NCBI GenBank assembly: GCA_030770545.1 | Contig: CM061096.1 | Coordinates: 15,853,501 to 15,917,500, forward strand | DNA: 64,000 nucleotides | DNA from: Macropodus opercularis | Taxonomy: Eukaryota; Chordata; Actinopteri; Anabantiformes; Osphronemidae | Direction of reading: 5' to 3' | Shown here: positions 33,078 through 45,320 of the stretch, piece by piece | How positions within the stretch are numbered: position 1 is the stretch's first letter | Layout of the letters: every line of letters begins with the position of its first letter | Program-made: the position numbers and the translations under genes | Notes under the pieces: model-generated | The model's database searches: none | What the model was told of the DNA's origin: nothing | What the model saw: only the letters and a program-made list of their open reading frames with translations

Positions 33078-36000
33078 TAGTTCACCTCCTGGGGAGATCT
33101 TGGCTTCGACTACAGCGGCCGGGTGCGCAGTGGAGGTGTTTCTGTGCGGCGACCAGCGTCCAGTGTGTGGACGCAGCGCAGCAGGCAGACATGATCCGGA
33201 GCCGGGTCCAGATCAAGAAGGTCCTTTGCGTGGCCGAGAAGAACGATGCAGCCAAGGGGATCGCAGAGATTATGTCCGGTGGAACGGCCCGCAGGGTGAG
33301 TGTCCACAGGCAAACCCAGCTCCGAGGTGGCACGATACGCAGCTCAGGGCAGCATAGTGGTTAATTACGCAGTAGTTGTGGCTCATTTTTGCTTCGCTAG
33401 AGCTGATAAGGTCATATGAAAGAACAACAGCAGCCTCATAATAAACACAGTAGTTATAATGATTCCGTTTTTCTGTTTCAGAGGGAAGGGATGTCCAAGT
33501 TTAATAAAATCTACGAGTATGAGTATCATCTGTTCGGTCAGGTAAGTGGATGGTAAATGGTAAATGGTCTGCATTTGTATAGCGCTTTTCTACCTATCGG
33601 TACTCAAAGCGCTTTGACACTGCGTCACATTCACCCATTCACACACACATTCACACACCGGTGGCAGAGCTGCTATGCAGCTTAGGCTGACACACCGGGG
33701 GCAACTTGGGGTTCAGTGTCTTGCCCAGGGACACTTCGGCACATGACTGGGGGAAGCCAGGAATCGAACCACCTACCTACGATTGGTGGGCAACAGCTCT
33801 ACCTCTGAGCCACTGCCGCCGCCGTGTGGATGTGCACACACGTCTGCTCTTTGGCGTCACCTTGTATTGAATTGTTCTCTATCCTTCTCCAGAACGCGAC
33901 AGTAACAATGACATCAGTTTCTGGTCATTTACTGGGTCTGGAGTTTAAAGCGCCGTTCCAGAAATGGTAAACTAAGATTTGATTCCTTTCTCTTTGAAGT
34001 ACCCACCCTCTCACCGTGTCATAACAAGCTGTTGTGTTATATTTCCACAGGCACAGTTGTAGTCCTGTGCTGTTATTTGATGCTGAAGTAGAAAAGTATT
34101 GTCCGGATAACATGGTACAAATCAAGGTGAGCTCCTGAACGTCCTCCTTGTTTTACAGCTGTCCTGTGGGATCAGTCGCTCAGTGCACATAATGTGTTTG
34201 TGATTCCCTTGCTATTGCCTTTTCAAAACCTCCCTCCTTAAATCTGTAGCTGTCTCTGTCTTTCCTTTAAGCTTTCATCTCTATTTTTGTCTTGGACAGC
34301 GGACACTAGAGAAAGAGGTGAGGCAGTGCCAGGCCTTAGTCATCTGGACAGATTGTGACAGAGAGGGAGAAAACATTGGCTTTGAAATCATAGATGTCTG
34401 CAAAGCAGGTACAGTCATAGCATGTTTCTTGTTTTTTATGTTTTTAAGTACGTAACATAACTACATCTGTTCTGTTGGGTTTCTGTGACTGTATGAGCAA
34501 TAAAGTAGCAGATTGAGCTGATAACACCATGTTTGTTTTCCCTAGTGAAGCCAAATTTACAAGTCTTTAGGGCGAAGTTTTCTGAGATCACGCCCAACTC
34601 CATTCAGAGAGCTTGTGAGACTCTATTGGAGCCGGATGCTAACATCAGCGACGCAGTTGATGTCCGTCAGGAGCTGGATCTGCGTATAGGTGAGGTAGAA
34701 CTCTCTAAAAGGCAGCTTTAAACAAAGAATTGCGGTAATCTTGATTAGTCAGACTGAACAGGAGATAACACCAGAAAACACTGCTTCAGCCTTTATTTGG
34801 CTGTTTGTTTGAACCTAGACTGAAAAACATGGGATGTTCCTAATGATTCCTTCTTCTCACTTCTGCAGGAGCATCTTTTACTCGATTCCAGACGCTTCGC
34901 TTGCAAAAGATCTTTCCACACTCTCTGGCTAATCAGCTGATCTCATACGGCAGTTGTCAGTTTCCTACTTTGGGCTTTGTGGTGGAGCGTTTCAAAGCCA
35001 TCCAGGCTTTCATACCTGAGACTTTCTACAAGATCAAAGGTCCAAACTCGTCACACAACTCAAACTGTCCAATGAGATCTACTGTAACTACCCTGGTTTA
35101 AATCTGTTACGGTTACTGCTTATTCCTTGTGTCTCAGTTCTCCATGAAGTTGATGATGACACGACAGAGTTCAGCTGGAAAAGAAACCGTCTCTTCAACC
35201 ACACCGCTTGCTTGGTGCTCTACCAGATATGCATGGAGGTATGTGGTGGTTCTTGTGTGTACTGCTCATGTGGAACCCACTAATGATGTGTAAACATGCA
35301 AGGTACTGTGTTCTGGTCTGATAATAGTCATTAGCATCATTTTATTCTTCAATCTTTTCTTTGCTCGTTCCGCCTCTGCTTGTTTTAGAGCCTCTTACTG
35401 GTGACAGGATAAAAAGTGATCCTCTGAATCCATGACTGTCCCACAAAACACATTGACACTGTCTTGTATGCCAAGATGCTCACAGCTGACGAGCATGTAA
35501 TCAACACTTAGTTTGTTATCACTGTTTACTGCAGAGCAAGATGTCCACCAGACGCCAAACTCAGATCACAAAGCACAGATAACAAACCTTCCCGGTCACA
35601 CAAGCTCTATCAAATATTTAGTTATTTACAGTGAACTCCTTTTTCTTACTTTATTTATTAGGCAAAAATATATGTATTTGTACACAACACTTCATGTCAT
35701 CATTTACATCATGTAAGTCTATAAAACCATCTTTTGGTTGGAGGAGGCTGGGCCTGCTTCTCCAAATCATCTGTGAGTGGGCGTATTTACACTCATTCCA
35801 TGGTGACATTTGCTCTGCGCTTACATTAATGCCAACGTCAGCTTTCTGTTGCATATTTACATATTTATACAATATTTAATTTTGTTGCTGCACATTTAGT
35901 TTATGCAAAGTTTCGTTTAGATCACGGCACAGAATGATTCCTGCTCATATTTAAACTGAACTGAACAGAGCAGTTTGTTGCAGGATTCTTTCCAGCATGT

Positions 36001-39000
36001 ATTTTGTAAGTTCTGGAGTTTATTGTCTGCCTTTCACTGCTCTGTCAATGTGATCCAACATAGACACAAAGGAAAATGTAATTAAGTCAGAAAGCAGTGT
36101 CTCTATCAGTATTTAGCTACAAAATCTGAGTCATGCCTCTTGTTGAGCATCAAACATCATGACTAATAGAGACAAATCCATTGATGATTCTTCTGTCTTG
36201 GTTCACCTTGAAGGCAACACAATGGAAACTAGAGAGTGAGTGAAAGTTCAATAAACATTTATTTTACAGGCCTGGAGACTATGACATATAACTGGCACAA
36301 AGAGCACAGACGAGATCTCTGAGTAAAGGAACAAGCTGTAAATATCGTGTAGGTTTGTCCCTATGCAGCAGTTGCTATATTATCCCTTAAGTCACAAGGA
36401 ATTTTGTATATTTTGTTTTCACCAAATTGAAGAGTTGGAGTAAGTGCTGCACACAATCTATTCCACGTATCAGACATTGTCATTCAGCTGGTGAACAGCC
36501 TCTTGACATTGTCCACCAACAGTTAATGCTGCCTACTAACTGTTTGAAGGCACCACAGCTAGTCTACGTTTTGCGTCTCTGTCTCTCTTCGTAGCACCTC
36601 CACACGTGTTATTCCACCACTTTTGCAGATAGACACTGTAATGAATCTCAAAGTGTCTCGAGCTGCTTGATTAAACGGACCATAAGACACATGTAAAAAT
36701 TATGAGGCATGAGATAATCATTGAATTCATTTCCAGGATCCCATAGCAACAGTCACCTCAGTAACCAGCAAACCCAAGAGCAAGTGGAGGCCGTTGCCTT
36801 TGGACACTGTGGTAAGAATACGAAGTCAAACAGGCAGACACGTATCCCCTGCACCTCACACTGTTTGTGGCGTCACGTACATGTACTGATGCTGTTTACA
36901 TACATGGCAGAAACTATTGTCAGCTTCGTGTCCTGGTGCCTTCGTCACTTTGACCAAACCTCTACCTTTATCTGATCCAACAGGAACTGCAGAAACTGGC
37001 GTCTCGGAAGCTAAGAATCAGCGCCAAAGAAACCATGAAGATTGCAGAAAAACTCTACACCCAAGGGTGAGTGTGTAATGTAAAGATGAACTATAAAACA
37101 AGTCATTGTCTTGCTCTGATCAGTCTTTAACAGGATGGTTTAATTTCCTTGGATTTGTTTCAGCCAGATAAATAACTGGAAGCCGTTATATTAGATGCTT
37201 GGTGGTGTTAGGTCAGATTTATTTTTTCCGCATGTTGTTAAAACACTTTAAAACTTGTCCTATTTTTATACGTAAGAAGGGACCATCTGGTGGGTTCAGA
37301 TTCTTTTGTTTGAGTGTTGCCTACTGCAAATGTGAAAAAAGTCAAAAAGTTTATTCTCCAGGTGTATAAACAACTTTTCATCTCTTCTCTGGATTTGTAC
37401 AAGCGTTTTTCTCTCTGTTGAGAAGGCTGCAGGTCAATCGATGGTGGTGCACTTGTTGATGTGTTGCTGGTGGTTTGTTAATGGTTTTTACTGTGGCGTT
37501 TTTGTCCAGGTTTATCAGCTACCCTCGTACAGAGACGAACATTTTCCCGGAGGGCCTGGCTCTCAGCCCTCTGGTGGAGCAGCAGACACAAAGCGCAGCC
37601 TGGGGGACGTTCGCTCAGAGGGTGCTGGAGCAGCCCGGGGGCCCTAACCCACGGCAGGGGAAGAACTCCGACCAAGCCCACCCTCCTATACACCCCACCA
37701 AGTACACCAGTGCACTACAGGTGGGCCTATGAAGCCGGAGCTCAATGTCTTAAAATGTCACCTTTCTGTATATTTAATTCATTTACCACCCAAATATTTC
37801 TGAAGCTTCTGATTTGGTTTGTTGCCTAAAGACAATAAACGTAAATGATTTTTTGTTTCATTTGTGTCCAGGGAAACGAAGGACGTCTGTACGAGTTCAT
37901 CGTTCGACATTTCTTGGCCTGCGTTTCCCAGGATGCTTTGGGACAGGAGACAGTGGTGGACATAAGCATCGCCCAGGAGCAGTTCTCCACCTCAGGGCTC
38001 ATGATCATTGCAAGGAACTACCTGGATGTTTACCCGTATGACAGGTGGAGCGCCAAGGTGGGCTGAGTGTGGACTAACCTCACACGCCATGTTCTCAGCC
38101 TGTTAGTTCTTGTTGTGCATAAAATCTGTGTAAGCTCAGTTACTGATACCAGAACACCTTCTTCTCTACAGATTGTTCTGTGGATTCCCCGTTGCCTCCC
38201 ACCTGTTGCTGTCTTTGTCACACATTTATCCTGGTAAACATCTTTGTGTGCACTAGGTGATTCCTGTGTATGAGCGAGGCTCCCAGTTCCAGCCCTCTGC
38301 GATCGAGATGGTGGACGGAGAGACGAGTCCTCCGCAGCTGCTCACTGAAGCGGATCTCATATCACTGATGGAAAAGCACGGCATCGGTAGAGTCCACACA
38401 CACATAACGTCCTACAAACCCCTCAGATTCTAGTCCTTTCTGCTCGAAGCTGGTTCAGCGTATCACACCTGCCCTTTCTCTCACTGTGTTTGAAATTTAA
38501 TTTTAATTGTGCAGGAATATCAAACTTTCTAATCAATTATTGCAAACGCTTTAAATTACATTAAACCAAGGTGGCAGAAACCTTATCAAATAAGTTTTAT
38601 GGCTAAAGCAAACTGAACGACATGAACTCTGTGTTACAGGCACTGATGCAACTCATGCAGAGCACATTGAGACGATAAAGAATCGAATGTATGTGGGCTT
38701 AACAGCAGATCAGAGGTTTCTCCCTGGAGAGCTCGGCATGGGTTTGGTGGAGGGTAAGTATGCAAACAAACTGAATAGCATAATGTAGGTGTTAATATAT
38801 GTTACTGATTAACTAGAGGTGTTTGTCTTTGCCTAGGTTATAACGCCATGGGTTATGAGATGTCCAAACCAAACCTGCGCGCAGAGTTGGAGGCCGACCT
38901 GAAGCTGGTATCAGAAGGCAGGAAGGACAAATGGAGCGTACTGCAGCACCACATCCAGAAATACAAGACTGTCTTCATCGAGTCTGTCACAAAGGCAAAA

Positions 39001-42000
39001 AAGTTAGTATACGTCTGTGCATTTGTGCCGGTTGTTGAGCAGAAGCATGTTTTAGTTCCAGTATACAAGCATAACCCTGTTAACGTGGACTTTCGTGTCG
39101 TTGCCACAGGTTGGATGAAGCCTTGTCACCGTATCTGGGCGAAGCACAGCAGATCACTGAAGCAGAGCAGCAGCACATGGAGATGCCACTGCCCATCAGG
39201 AAGTGCCCTCACTGTGGTCGGGACATGGTGCTGAAGAAGAAACGAGAGGGAAACAGGTGAGATGAGACAGAAAGGACACAATACACCATAGGTTTGATTT
39301 GTTTTCCCCTGAAAAGTAGGGAATCAACTTAAAAAGATAAAATTATGCTTTGGAAGATGTGTTGCTCTAAGGCAGAGTGGGATTAAACAGAATTGTTTTT
39401 CTCTTTGTGCGTACTTCGTCCGTGCAGTAAGTACCTGTCCTGCACGGGTTACCCAGCCTGTAAGACAGCAGTGTGGTTCCCTGAGACCGTGCTGGAGGTC
39501 AGCAGAGATGACAGCATCTGTCCCACCTGTCAGCCACACCCTGTCCACATGTGAGTCTCTTTTTCCTGGTTCAGTGAGGTTTCGCAAGGACGAGTGTGTG
39601 ATGTTTAGACTGATACTATAACTACAAGTCAAAGAAAATATAAGCGTGCTGCACAGTTGCTCCAGACTCAGTTGTTGAATGGGGACGTGAACCGATATTT
39701 TCCATGTTTTCCTGTTTGTCAGAGACTATTTTAAACCCAGAGAAGTTTTCAACACTGAATGCTTTACCCAGCAGAGCTTCCTGATGTTTCTAGTTATCAC
39801 ATCAAGCAAATGAAATCACATGGCTGAGCTTTACTGTCCAGATTTGTTTTAACTGTGCATTTTGTCATATTTGCTTCATTCATCATTTTCTCGCTGCACA
39901 ATTCAAACCTAAATATTAAATTCAGTGATGAGTACAGCTTCAAGAGCCTGGTTTTGAAACGAACCTGTTAGATTACTGAGTGTGTGTAGGAGCTCTCAGC
40001 TGTGCAAACACAGTCAGAGCTCTCTGTGATTTTACCAGAGAAGAAACTTGTCAGAATCCTTGTTTACAGAAGTAGGCGTTAACCCCTTGAGCACGTGCCT
40101 CATCCTAATCCAAATATAGGGCAGCTCGCTAGCAACAAGCCAAAGTGCTCCACACCAGCATCTGTTACCGTGGTAACCGATCTCATACAGAGCTCAAAGT
40201 TGAGCTACAACACTCACTCCAAAACAATATCCCTCTTTCAGCTTGTTGGACAACTTGGGATGTGTTCCTTACAAACTGCTGCATCACTGGTTGCCATAGC
40301 AACTGGCTGCATTATCTCATTTGTCTTACACTCTTTTGAGAAGCAGGTTGATTCCACTTCTGTTCAACAGACTGTTTTACTAGTACACATTTGTGTTTAA
40401 TCATAGTGTCTAATAAATACATTAATTTCATTATTTACACAAATTACTGTTTAAACAACCTGCAGCAACAACCTGACAAACGTGAGAAGGTGGTATCGGA
40501 CACCTGGTTTTTCAGGTGTCACCCATGTTTGTTGTCTTTGACATTTGTCACCTGTTTGACTTTCAGGCTGAAGTTCAAGTTTCGCAGGGGCAGCCTCCCT
40601 CCCATGATGCCTTTGGAATTTGTTGGCTGCATCGGAGGCTGCGATGAGACCCTCAGGGAGGTTCTAGACCTGAAGTACCTTAGAGGAGGTGGTGCAGTCG
40701 CAGAAGGAGGAGATGACCCTCGACCACAACCTCCAAGGCCTCCCAGACCAGCGCCGCGCAGAGCCGTACCTTCCAACCCTCGACCTTCTCTGCCTCCTGT
40801 CCCCTCCTGGACCCCACAGCCTCGACCTCCTTCGGGTGCGGGAGGCAGCGACACTAACGATGCCATTGTGTGCAACTGTGGTCAAGACGCAGTCCTCCTC
40901 ACAGTGCGCAAAGACGGCCCCAACCGAGGACGTCAGTTCTACAAATGCAACTCTGGGGGCTGCAACTTTTTTCTGTGGGCAGATCAGCCAAGTCCACAGG
41001 GGGCACCAGAGAGTCAGGGGCCGCCCCAAGCACCAAGGAACTCCCAGCCTCCAAGACCCTCACTGGGGTTCAGGAACACAGCAGGAGGAAGCAGAGGACA
41101 GGAGGGAGGTACAGGGGGAGGAATGGGAGCTATGATGTGTAACTGTAACGAGGAGGCTGTGACGCGAACGGTGCAGAAGGACGGACTGAACAAGGGCCGA
41201 CTGTTCCACACCTGCGGAAAACCACGAGAGCAGCAGTGTAGCTTCTTCCAGTGGGCAGATGAGAACGTGCCCCCACCAGGTGAGGCTCACACACACTTTA
41301 AAACATCAACAGGTCCCCTCCCACTGGGGAAGAGACTGAAAGTGGTGTCTGCCCCGTACATATGGCAGAAGTTTACAGACACAGAACAAGCTGCTTAGTC
41401 TCTTTTTCTCCCATTTTGTAAGCAAAATGATTATTTTCAGACCATTCGGGAAAAATTAACTGTAGAACAAATTCCCAACGAGCTCTTCTCATTCTCCCTC
41501 TAACCTCAACAAACACCTGACGCGTGTGTTCAGGAACAGTCAGATAAAGATTAGATTTGATTTGATTTTTGCACTTGGCTGTTTTCTTTCTGAAGCTGAA
41601 GCAAATTTTTGTAGCGTTTTGTTTTATTTCCTTCAGTTCAGCATCTACATTAATCAGCCTGTCAGACTTTTGCACCACGAGCCTGGAGTCAGTGCTGTAG
41701 GCTTTATAAAAATAACACATGAACGCAAAGCAGAGAAGATGCAGATACATTCAGGTCAAACACCACGGAGGGAGAGGATGCTTAGTTAATGATAAAGAAA
41801 AGCTGTCACGACTCACACGCACTCCCACCAAGACCTTGAGGCTGATTCTGAGCTGTCAGACCTGCTGCAAACTGAAAAGTCTTTCTACACAGTGACTTCT
41901 AACATCGCTGTTCTCCTCCTGTCAGGGGACTTCGGTGGATACAGCAGAAGTGGAGACGCAGCCAACAAGGGGAGGAAGACAATGGGGGACGTCAGCGCTA

Positions 42001-42086
42001 ACAAACCTCCCGCTGCTAAGAAACCTCGTACCTGCGGCATCTGCCAGATGCCGGGACACACCCGCACCACCTGCCCTCAGCGGTGA
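33053..42086 (+). CDS. top3a: DNA topoisomerase III alpha
   Basis: Type IA topoisomerase. In the nucleus it works with BLM, RMI1 and RMI2 to dissolve double Holliday junctions; a second form decatenates mitochondrial DNA. Nineteen coding exons: 33053-33295, 33482-33541, 33893-33966, 34051-34126, 34300-34408, 34546-34689, 34869-35039, 35138-35238, 36737-36811, 36984-37066, 37510-37720, 37872-38057, 38257-38386, 38640-38753, 38837-39002, 39110-39256, 39428-39550, 40567-41279, 41926-42086; 3087 nt, 1028 aa (human 1001). The Arg-rich, acid-poor N terminus fits a mitochondrial presequence; Met47 (33191) would start the nuclear form. Toprim begins KVLCVAEKNDAAKGIAE and includes WTDCDREGEN. The catalytic Tyr is about 383 in FISYPRTETNIFP. 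C-terminal: C4 zinc finger (CPHCGRDM ... CTGYPAC), two GRF fingers (CNCGQDAVLLTVRKDGPNRG; CNCNEEAVTRTVQKDGLNKG) and a final CCHC knuckle CGICQMPGHTRTTC. Confidence 0.96.
33553..33825 (-). mobile_element. tRNA-derived SINE, antisense in top3a intron 2
   Basis: Read on the minus strand it begins with a tRNA-like head: A box TGGCTCAGAGGTAGAG (about 33813-33798) and B box GGTTCGATTC (33770-33761), spaced as in a tRNA. A body follows, then a tail containing AAAGCGCTATACAAATGCAG and CCATTTACCATTTACC, a 3' end shared by many fish SINE/LINE copies. The 7-base sequence GTGGATG flanks it at 33546-33552 and 33826-33832, a candidate target-site duplication. The family name is not certain. Confidence 0.8.
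40164..40177. promoter_or_regulatory. Perfect X-box palindrome 1, top3a intron 17
   Basis: GTTACC-GT-GGTAAC matches the RFX consensus on both half sites. It lies 112 bases before a second perfect X-box in the same intron. Confidence 0.5.
40290..40303. promoter_or_regulatory. Perfect X-box palindrome 2, top3a intron 17
   Basis: GTTGCC-AT-AGCAAC is the classical symmetric RFX site. The intron (39551-40566, about 1 kb) otherwise holds no recognisable feature. Confidence 0.55.
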
Positions 42087-42993
42087 CTGAGGGCTGAAAG
42101 GCTCCAGGCGTGAATCTCCTCTAGAGCTGTGAGGAGAAAATGAAGTTGAAGCTGTGGAAATGTGGAAACACATTTTATTTTTCAGATATGCAACAACTTC
42201 TTGTTGACCTCTGTGTCCAAGAACATTTCTGACCAGAAGACATTTTGTACTACTGGCAATAGAAACTATACCTGTGTTTGATGCAATATGGACGTCGTGG
42301 AGTGTGATGCACGTACAGAGCGCATCAACAAACAAATGCTGAAACCTCCTCACCTCACTCAGGCTCAAGTCTCGGCTCTCCTCGTGTTCTCCAGTGTTTG
42401 TTTAAGAGCAACGACTCTTTTCTGACTCCTGGAGGGAAAGTCTGGGCTCATTGTTTGCTGCCAGTGACTTTCCGTCTCAGAATCTTCAAACCAGTTCAGG
42501 ATTCTAGGAAATTAGCTTGTTCGCCAAGTGTTAGATGACAAACTCAATATTACTCTCGTGCCTGGAAAATATGAAGCTCAACTCAGCGTAGAGACGTAAA
42601 GACTGGAAACGAAGCAGCCTGAGGTCCGAGCACAAAGTTCATTAATGTATCTGTCACGTCTGCACAAAGGTTTTCAAAAACAATCACAGATTAAGGAGAT
42701 TTATGCCGGACTGCGACATGCCGAAGCTTTTAGAACCTGTAGTGTCTGTCGTCACCTGAACGGCCTCAGGAGGTGACTTCGCTCTGAAGGATCGTTTCAT
42801 CTCTGACTGAGCTCAGCTGCTGAAGTCGGAGCTGCTTCAGGGACGACTGTGTATTTGAGATACAACACATTTGCACAGTTTGTTAGTAAGTAATAAATAA
42901 TATGTTTAAATGTAATTTACACAGTAAACAGTAGCCAGAGCTCTCATTTAATTAATTGGTGTTTCTCTTGATCAGAACCTTCTTTTGATATTG

Positions 42994-42999
42994 AATAAA
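42994..42999 (+). other. Poly(A) signal of top3a
   Basis: AATAAA about 0.9 kb after the stop. AATAAA-like sequence near 42893 is an alternative. The 3' UTR is thus about 42087-43015. Confidence 0.65.
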
Positions 43000-43329
43000 G
43001 CTAATAAACTTTAATTTTCTTCAACCACGGTCGTCACTGTGGCTTTTTTCTTACAAACCAAAAAGTCTTTTGTGTGTGTTTGGCCCAATTCCTTAAGTTT
43101 TGTTATTATTTAGATTCTCCTTGTTTGGTTTCCCTTTCGGTTTTGTGTTTAGTGTCCAATTATTTTTCAGCTGCTCTTGAAACTAAACTCAAAACGTCTT
43201 TTTGTCCCTGCAGCTAATTCGGCCAGTGAGTAAATGGCTGCTGTTTAGTCTTTGTGAAGCCTATGCTGCCTTCACCTCAGACTAAAGACAAACAAGACAA
43301 AACTACACATGATGCCAACGCATTGTTTC

Positions 43330-43645
43330 GCCTCCTGTTCGTGGTCGTTTTGTCTGATTTGTAGTAGTGTTGTTAGTTTTGTGTCTACGCTTGGTGGTTT
43401 TCTACCCGTTTGGTCTCATGTTGGTCATTACTGCTTGTCGTTTGTCTCTTGCTGTTTCTTGTATTTTGTGTCCGCTTTGGTTTCTTTGTGTTGTCGTGTT
43501 TCTTGCTTTAGGTCATTTTTGGTCACACACTCCGGCTCGTAGTCGTGCTGGTTGTTTTCAGTCTCTTTTTCTCCCTTTGGATTCTTTTCTTGTGCGTTTG
43601 GATGTTGGGCCTCTTCTTGTTAAAGTCCTGTTTTCAGGTAATAAA
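43330..43645. repeat. Degenerate T/G-rich minisatellite-like tract
   Basis: Recurring variants of ttttgtgtc, ggtcattttt, cgttttgtct and tctttgtgttg without an exact unit. It looks like the reverse complement of the tract at 1.68-2.09 kb. It creates a Cys/Phe/Leu-rich open frame that I do not accept as a gene. Confidence 0.4.
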
Positions 43646-43919
43646 TCTTTGTTAAGGCAAAGTTGCTCCTCTGCACATCAGGATGTAGTTTTCCTTTCCC
43701 AGAAGTGCAGCCTGTCTGCTCCCAGCTAAAAACAGGAGCCCCAGGATAAAAGAACAAAGGGAACCGTCCCAGAAACGCGTGGATTCCCGGTATAAGGCTG
43801 TACATTGGCCTGTGTTTTCCTTTTTTTCCTCTGTTGATATTCCAGCGAAGGAGCGATGATGTACTTACTGGCACGTTTGGTGACTCACGCATGAGTCATA
43901 GCATGTGGGAGGGAGAAGG

Positions 43920-44165
43920 GAGCTGTGATCCGTCCTGCCGGCCGCTTTTCAGCGCTCCATCCTCGGCTCCCGGCTCCGCCACGGCGCTGGAGTATCCGGG
44001 CAGATAACGAGTCATGTGACCCTCGAGTTTCTCCTCCGGAGCGCAGCGCTAACCGGCTCGTTTACGGGAAACGCGCTGCGTAAAGTTCCGCATCGAGCGC
44101 ATACCTGAGCCCGGGGAGGATCCATGAGCGCACAGAGGGCGCAGCTGGATCAGGGCCACTGGACA
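43920..44165. promoter_or_regulatory. Orphan CpG-rich island with M-box/CLEAR-like site
   Basis: CpG dinucleotides are dense (ccggccgc, ggcgctgg, gagcgcagcgc, acgcgctgcg, tcgagcgc) in otherwise CpG-poor DNA. GTCATGTGAC at 44011-44020 is one base from the CLEAR element GTCACGTGAC and contains an M-box TCATGTGA. A short + strand frame starts at 44124. It may be a promoter of an unrecognised transcript or an upstream promoter of cbx7. Confidence 0.4.
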
Positions 44166-45283
44166 GAACTGAGCTCTCCAGTCAACAGGTCCAGGTGTCG
44201 TAGGAACAACCAGTTTATGTCACTGCCTCAGTACAGACAAGGACTTTACTCAATTTAATTCAAGTCACACGAAAAGCATGTAAACTATGATTTATCATTT
44301 GCATTACAGCTGGAAAACTGACTCATTATAATAAATTAACAACAACTAATTTTTCATGCAGAAACATTAACTAATGTACATTCGTGTCCAGATAAATCCC
44401 AGTGAACCAGGTTGTAACATTTCTATTTTCTAATGAACCGTGGGTTAAACTCATGAAACTAAATGTAACAGGAGTATTTTTACCCCTGAAGATGTGAGTT
44501 CTACTGATACCACTGCTCTTTGCCAGGTTCACACATGAACGTCACTTTTTTCATCACGAGACGCCCGTGAAAGCAGCTGAACATGCTGTAACATCCACTT
44601 TGCCTCAGAACCTGCCTCGTGTCATCGGGTTCAGTTTCTAAAGCATCGCTCTCAAAGACGGAGACGATGTCGATGTACAGCCGTAGAAATGGGTAATAAC
44701 TCTACTGAGGTCAGGCAAGAAAACAACAAGTACATTTCAAATAAATATACAATAAAGCTCTGTTACCATCATCAAATCTATAGGTCAAAGAGGACCAACA
44801 GTACCTCACAGTCGCTGTTTGGCCATTTGAATGATGTGGGTGGAAATGTCTGATTTCAGTGAGGGGATGTCCAACGCTGGACCCACATCATAATTCAAGA
44901 AGTGCATGTTCCCTTAATATTTACAGCTTCTGCTTTGACGCTGATCTGTTTTATCTTCCTTACCATCCAACAAATACAAAAACTTTAGGCGGTGAGAAAC
45001 TGAATCTGTGATTCTGTGGAATTCCCCTTTACAAGATGCAAAAACCTCAGAGGTCAGGAAACTGCTAAACAGATACTGTGCTGTTATTTTAGGACTCCTG
45101 CAAAGTGTCGCGATGACTCAAAGGTTAAATCCAGTCACCAGGCTTAAAATGTTCTATTTAATTTTCTCTCAACAAACTCAATTTAAATTGTGTAACCAGC
45201 TACTAAACTGAAAGCAGCAACTTTTTCTCGTCTCGTTGGAAGAATCAGGATCTTTAAACCTAAAACTAGCCGGAGCGGGAGCC

Positions 45284-45320
45284 CGACCCGACGACCTGAC
45301 GACCCGACGACCCGACGACC
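45284..45320. repeat. Tandem 8-base repeat
   Basis: About four and a half copies of CGACCCGA, one with a C to T change. Confidence 0.85.

Noticed and set aside
43309..43729. Cys/Phe/Leu-rich frames of 77 and 120 codons, membrane-like
   Set aside because: They lie in a T/G-rich degenerate repeat, and hydrophobic composition follows from the base bias.
45284..45320. CRISPR-like array
   Set aside because: The 8-base units are contiguous with no spacers and the host is a vertebrate, so this is a simple tandem repeat.
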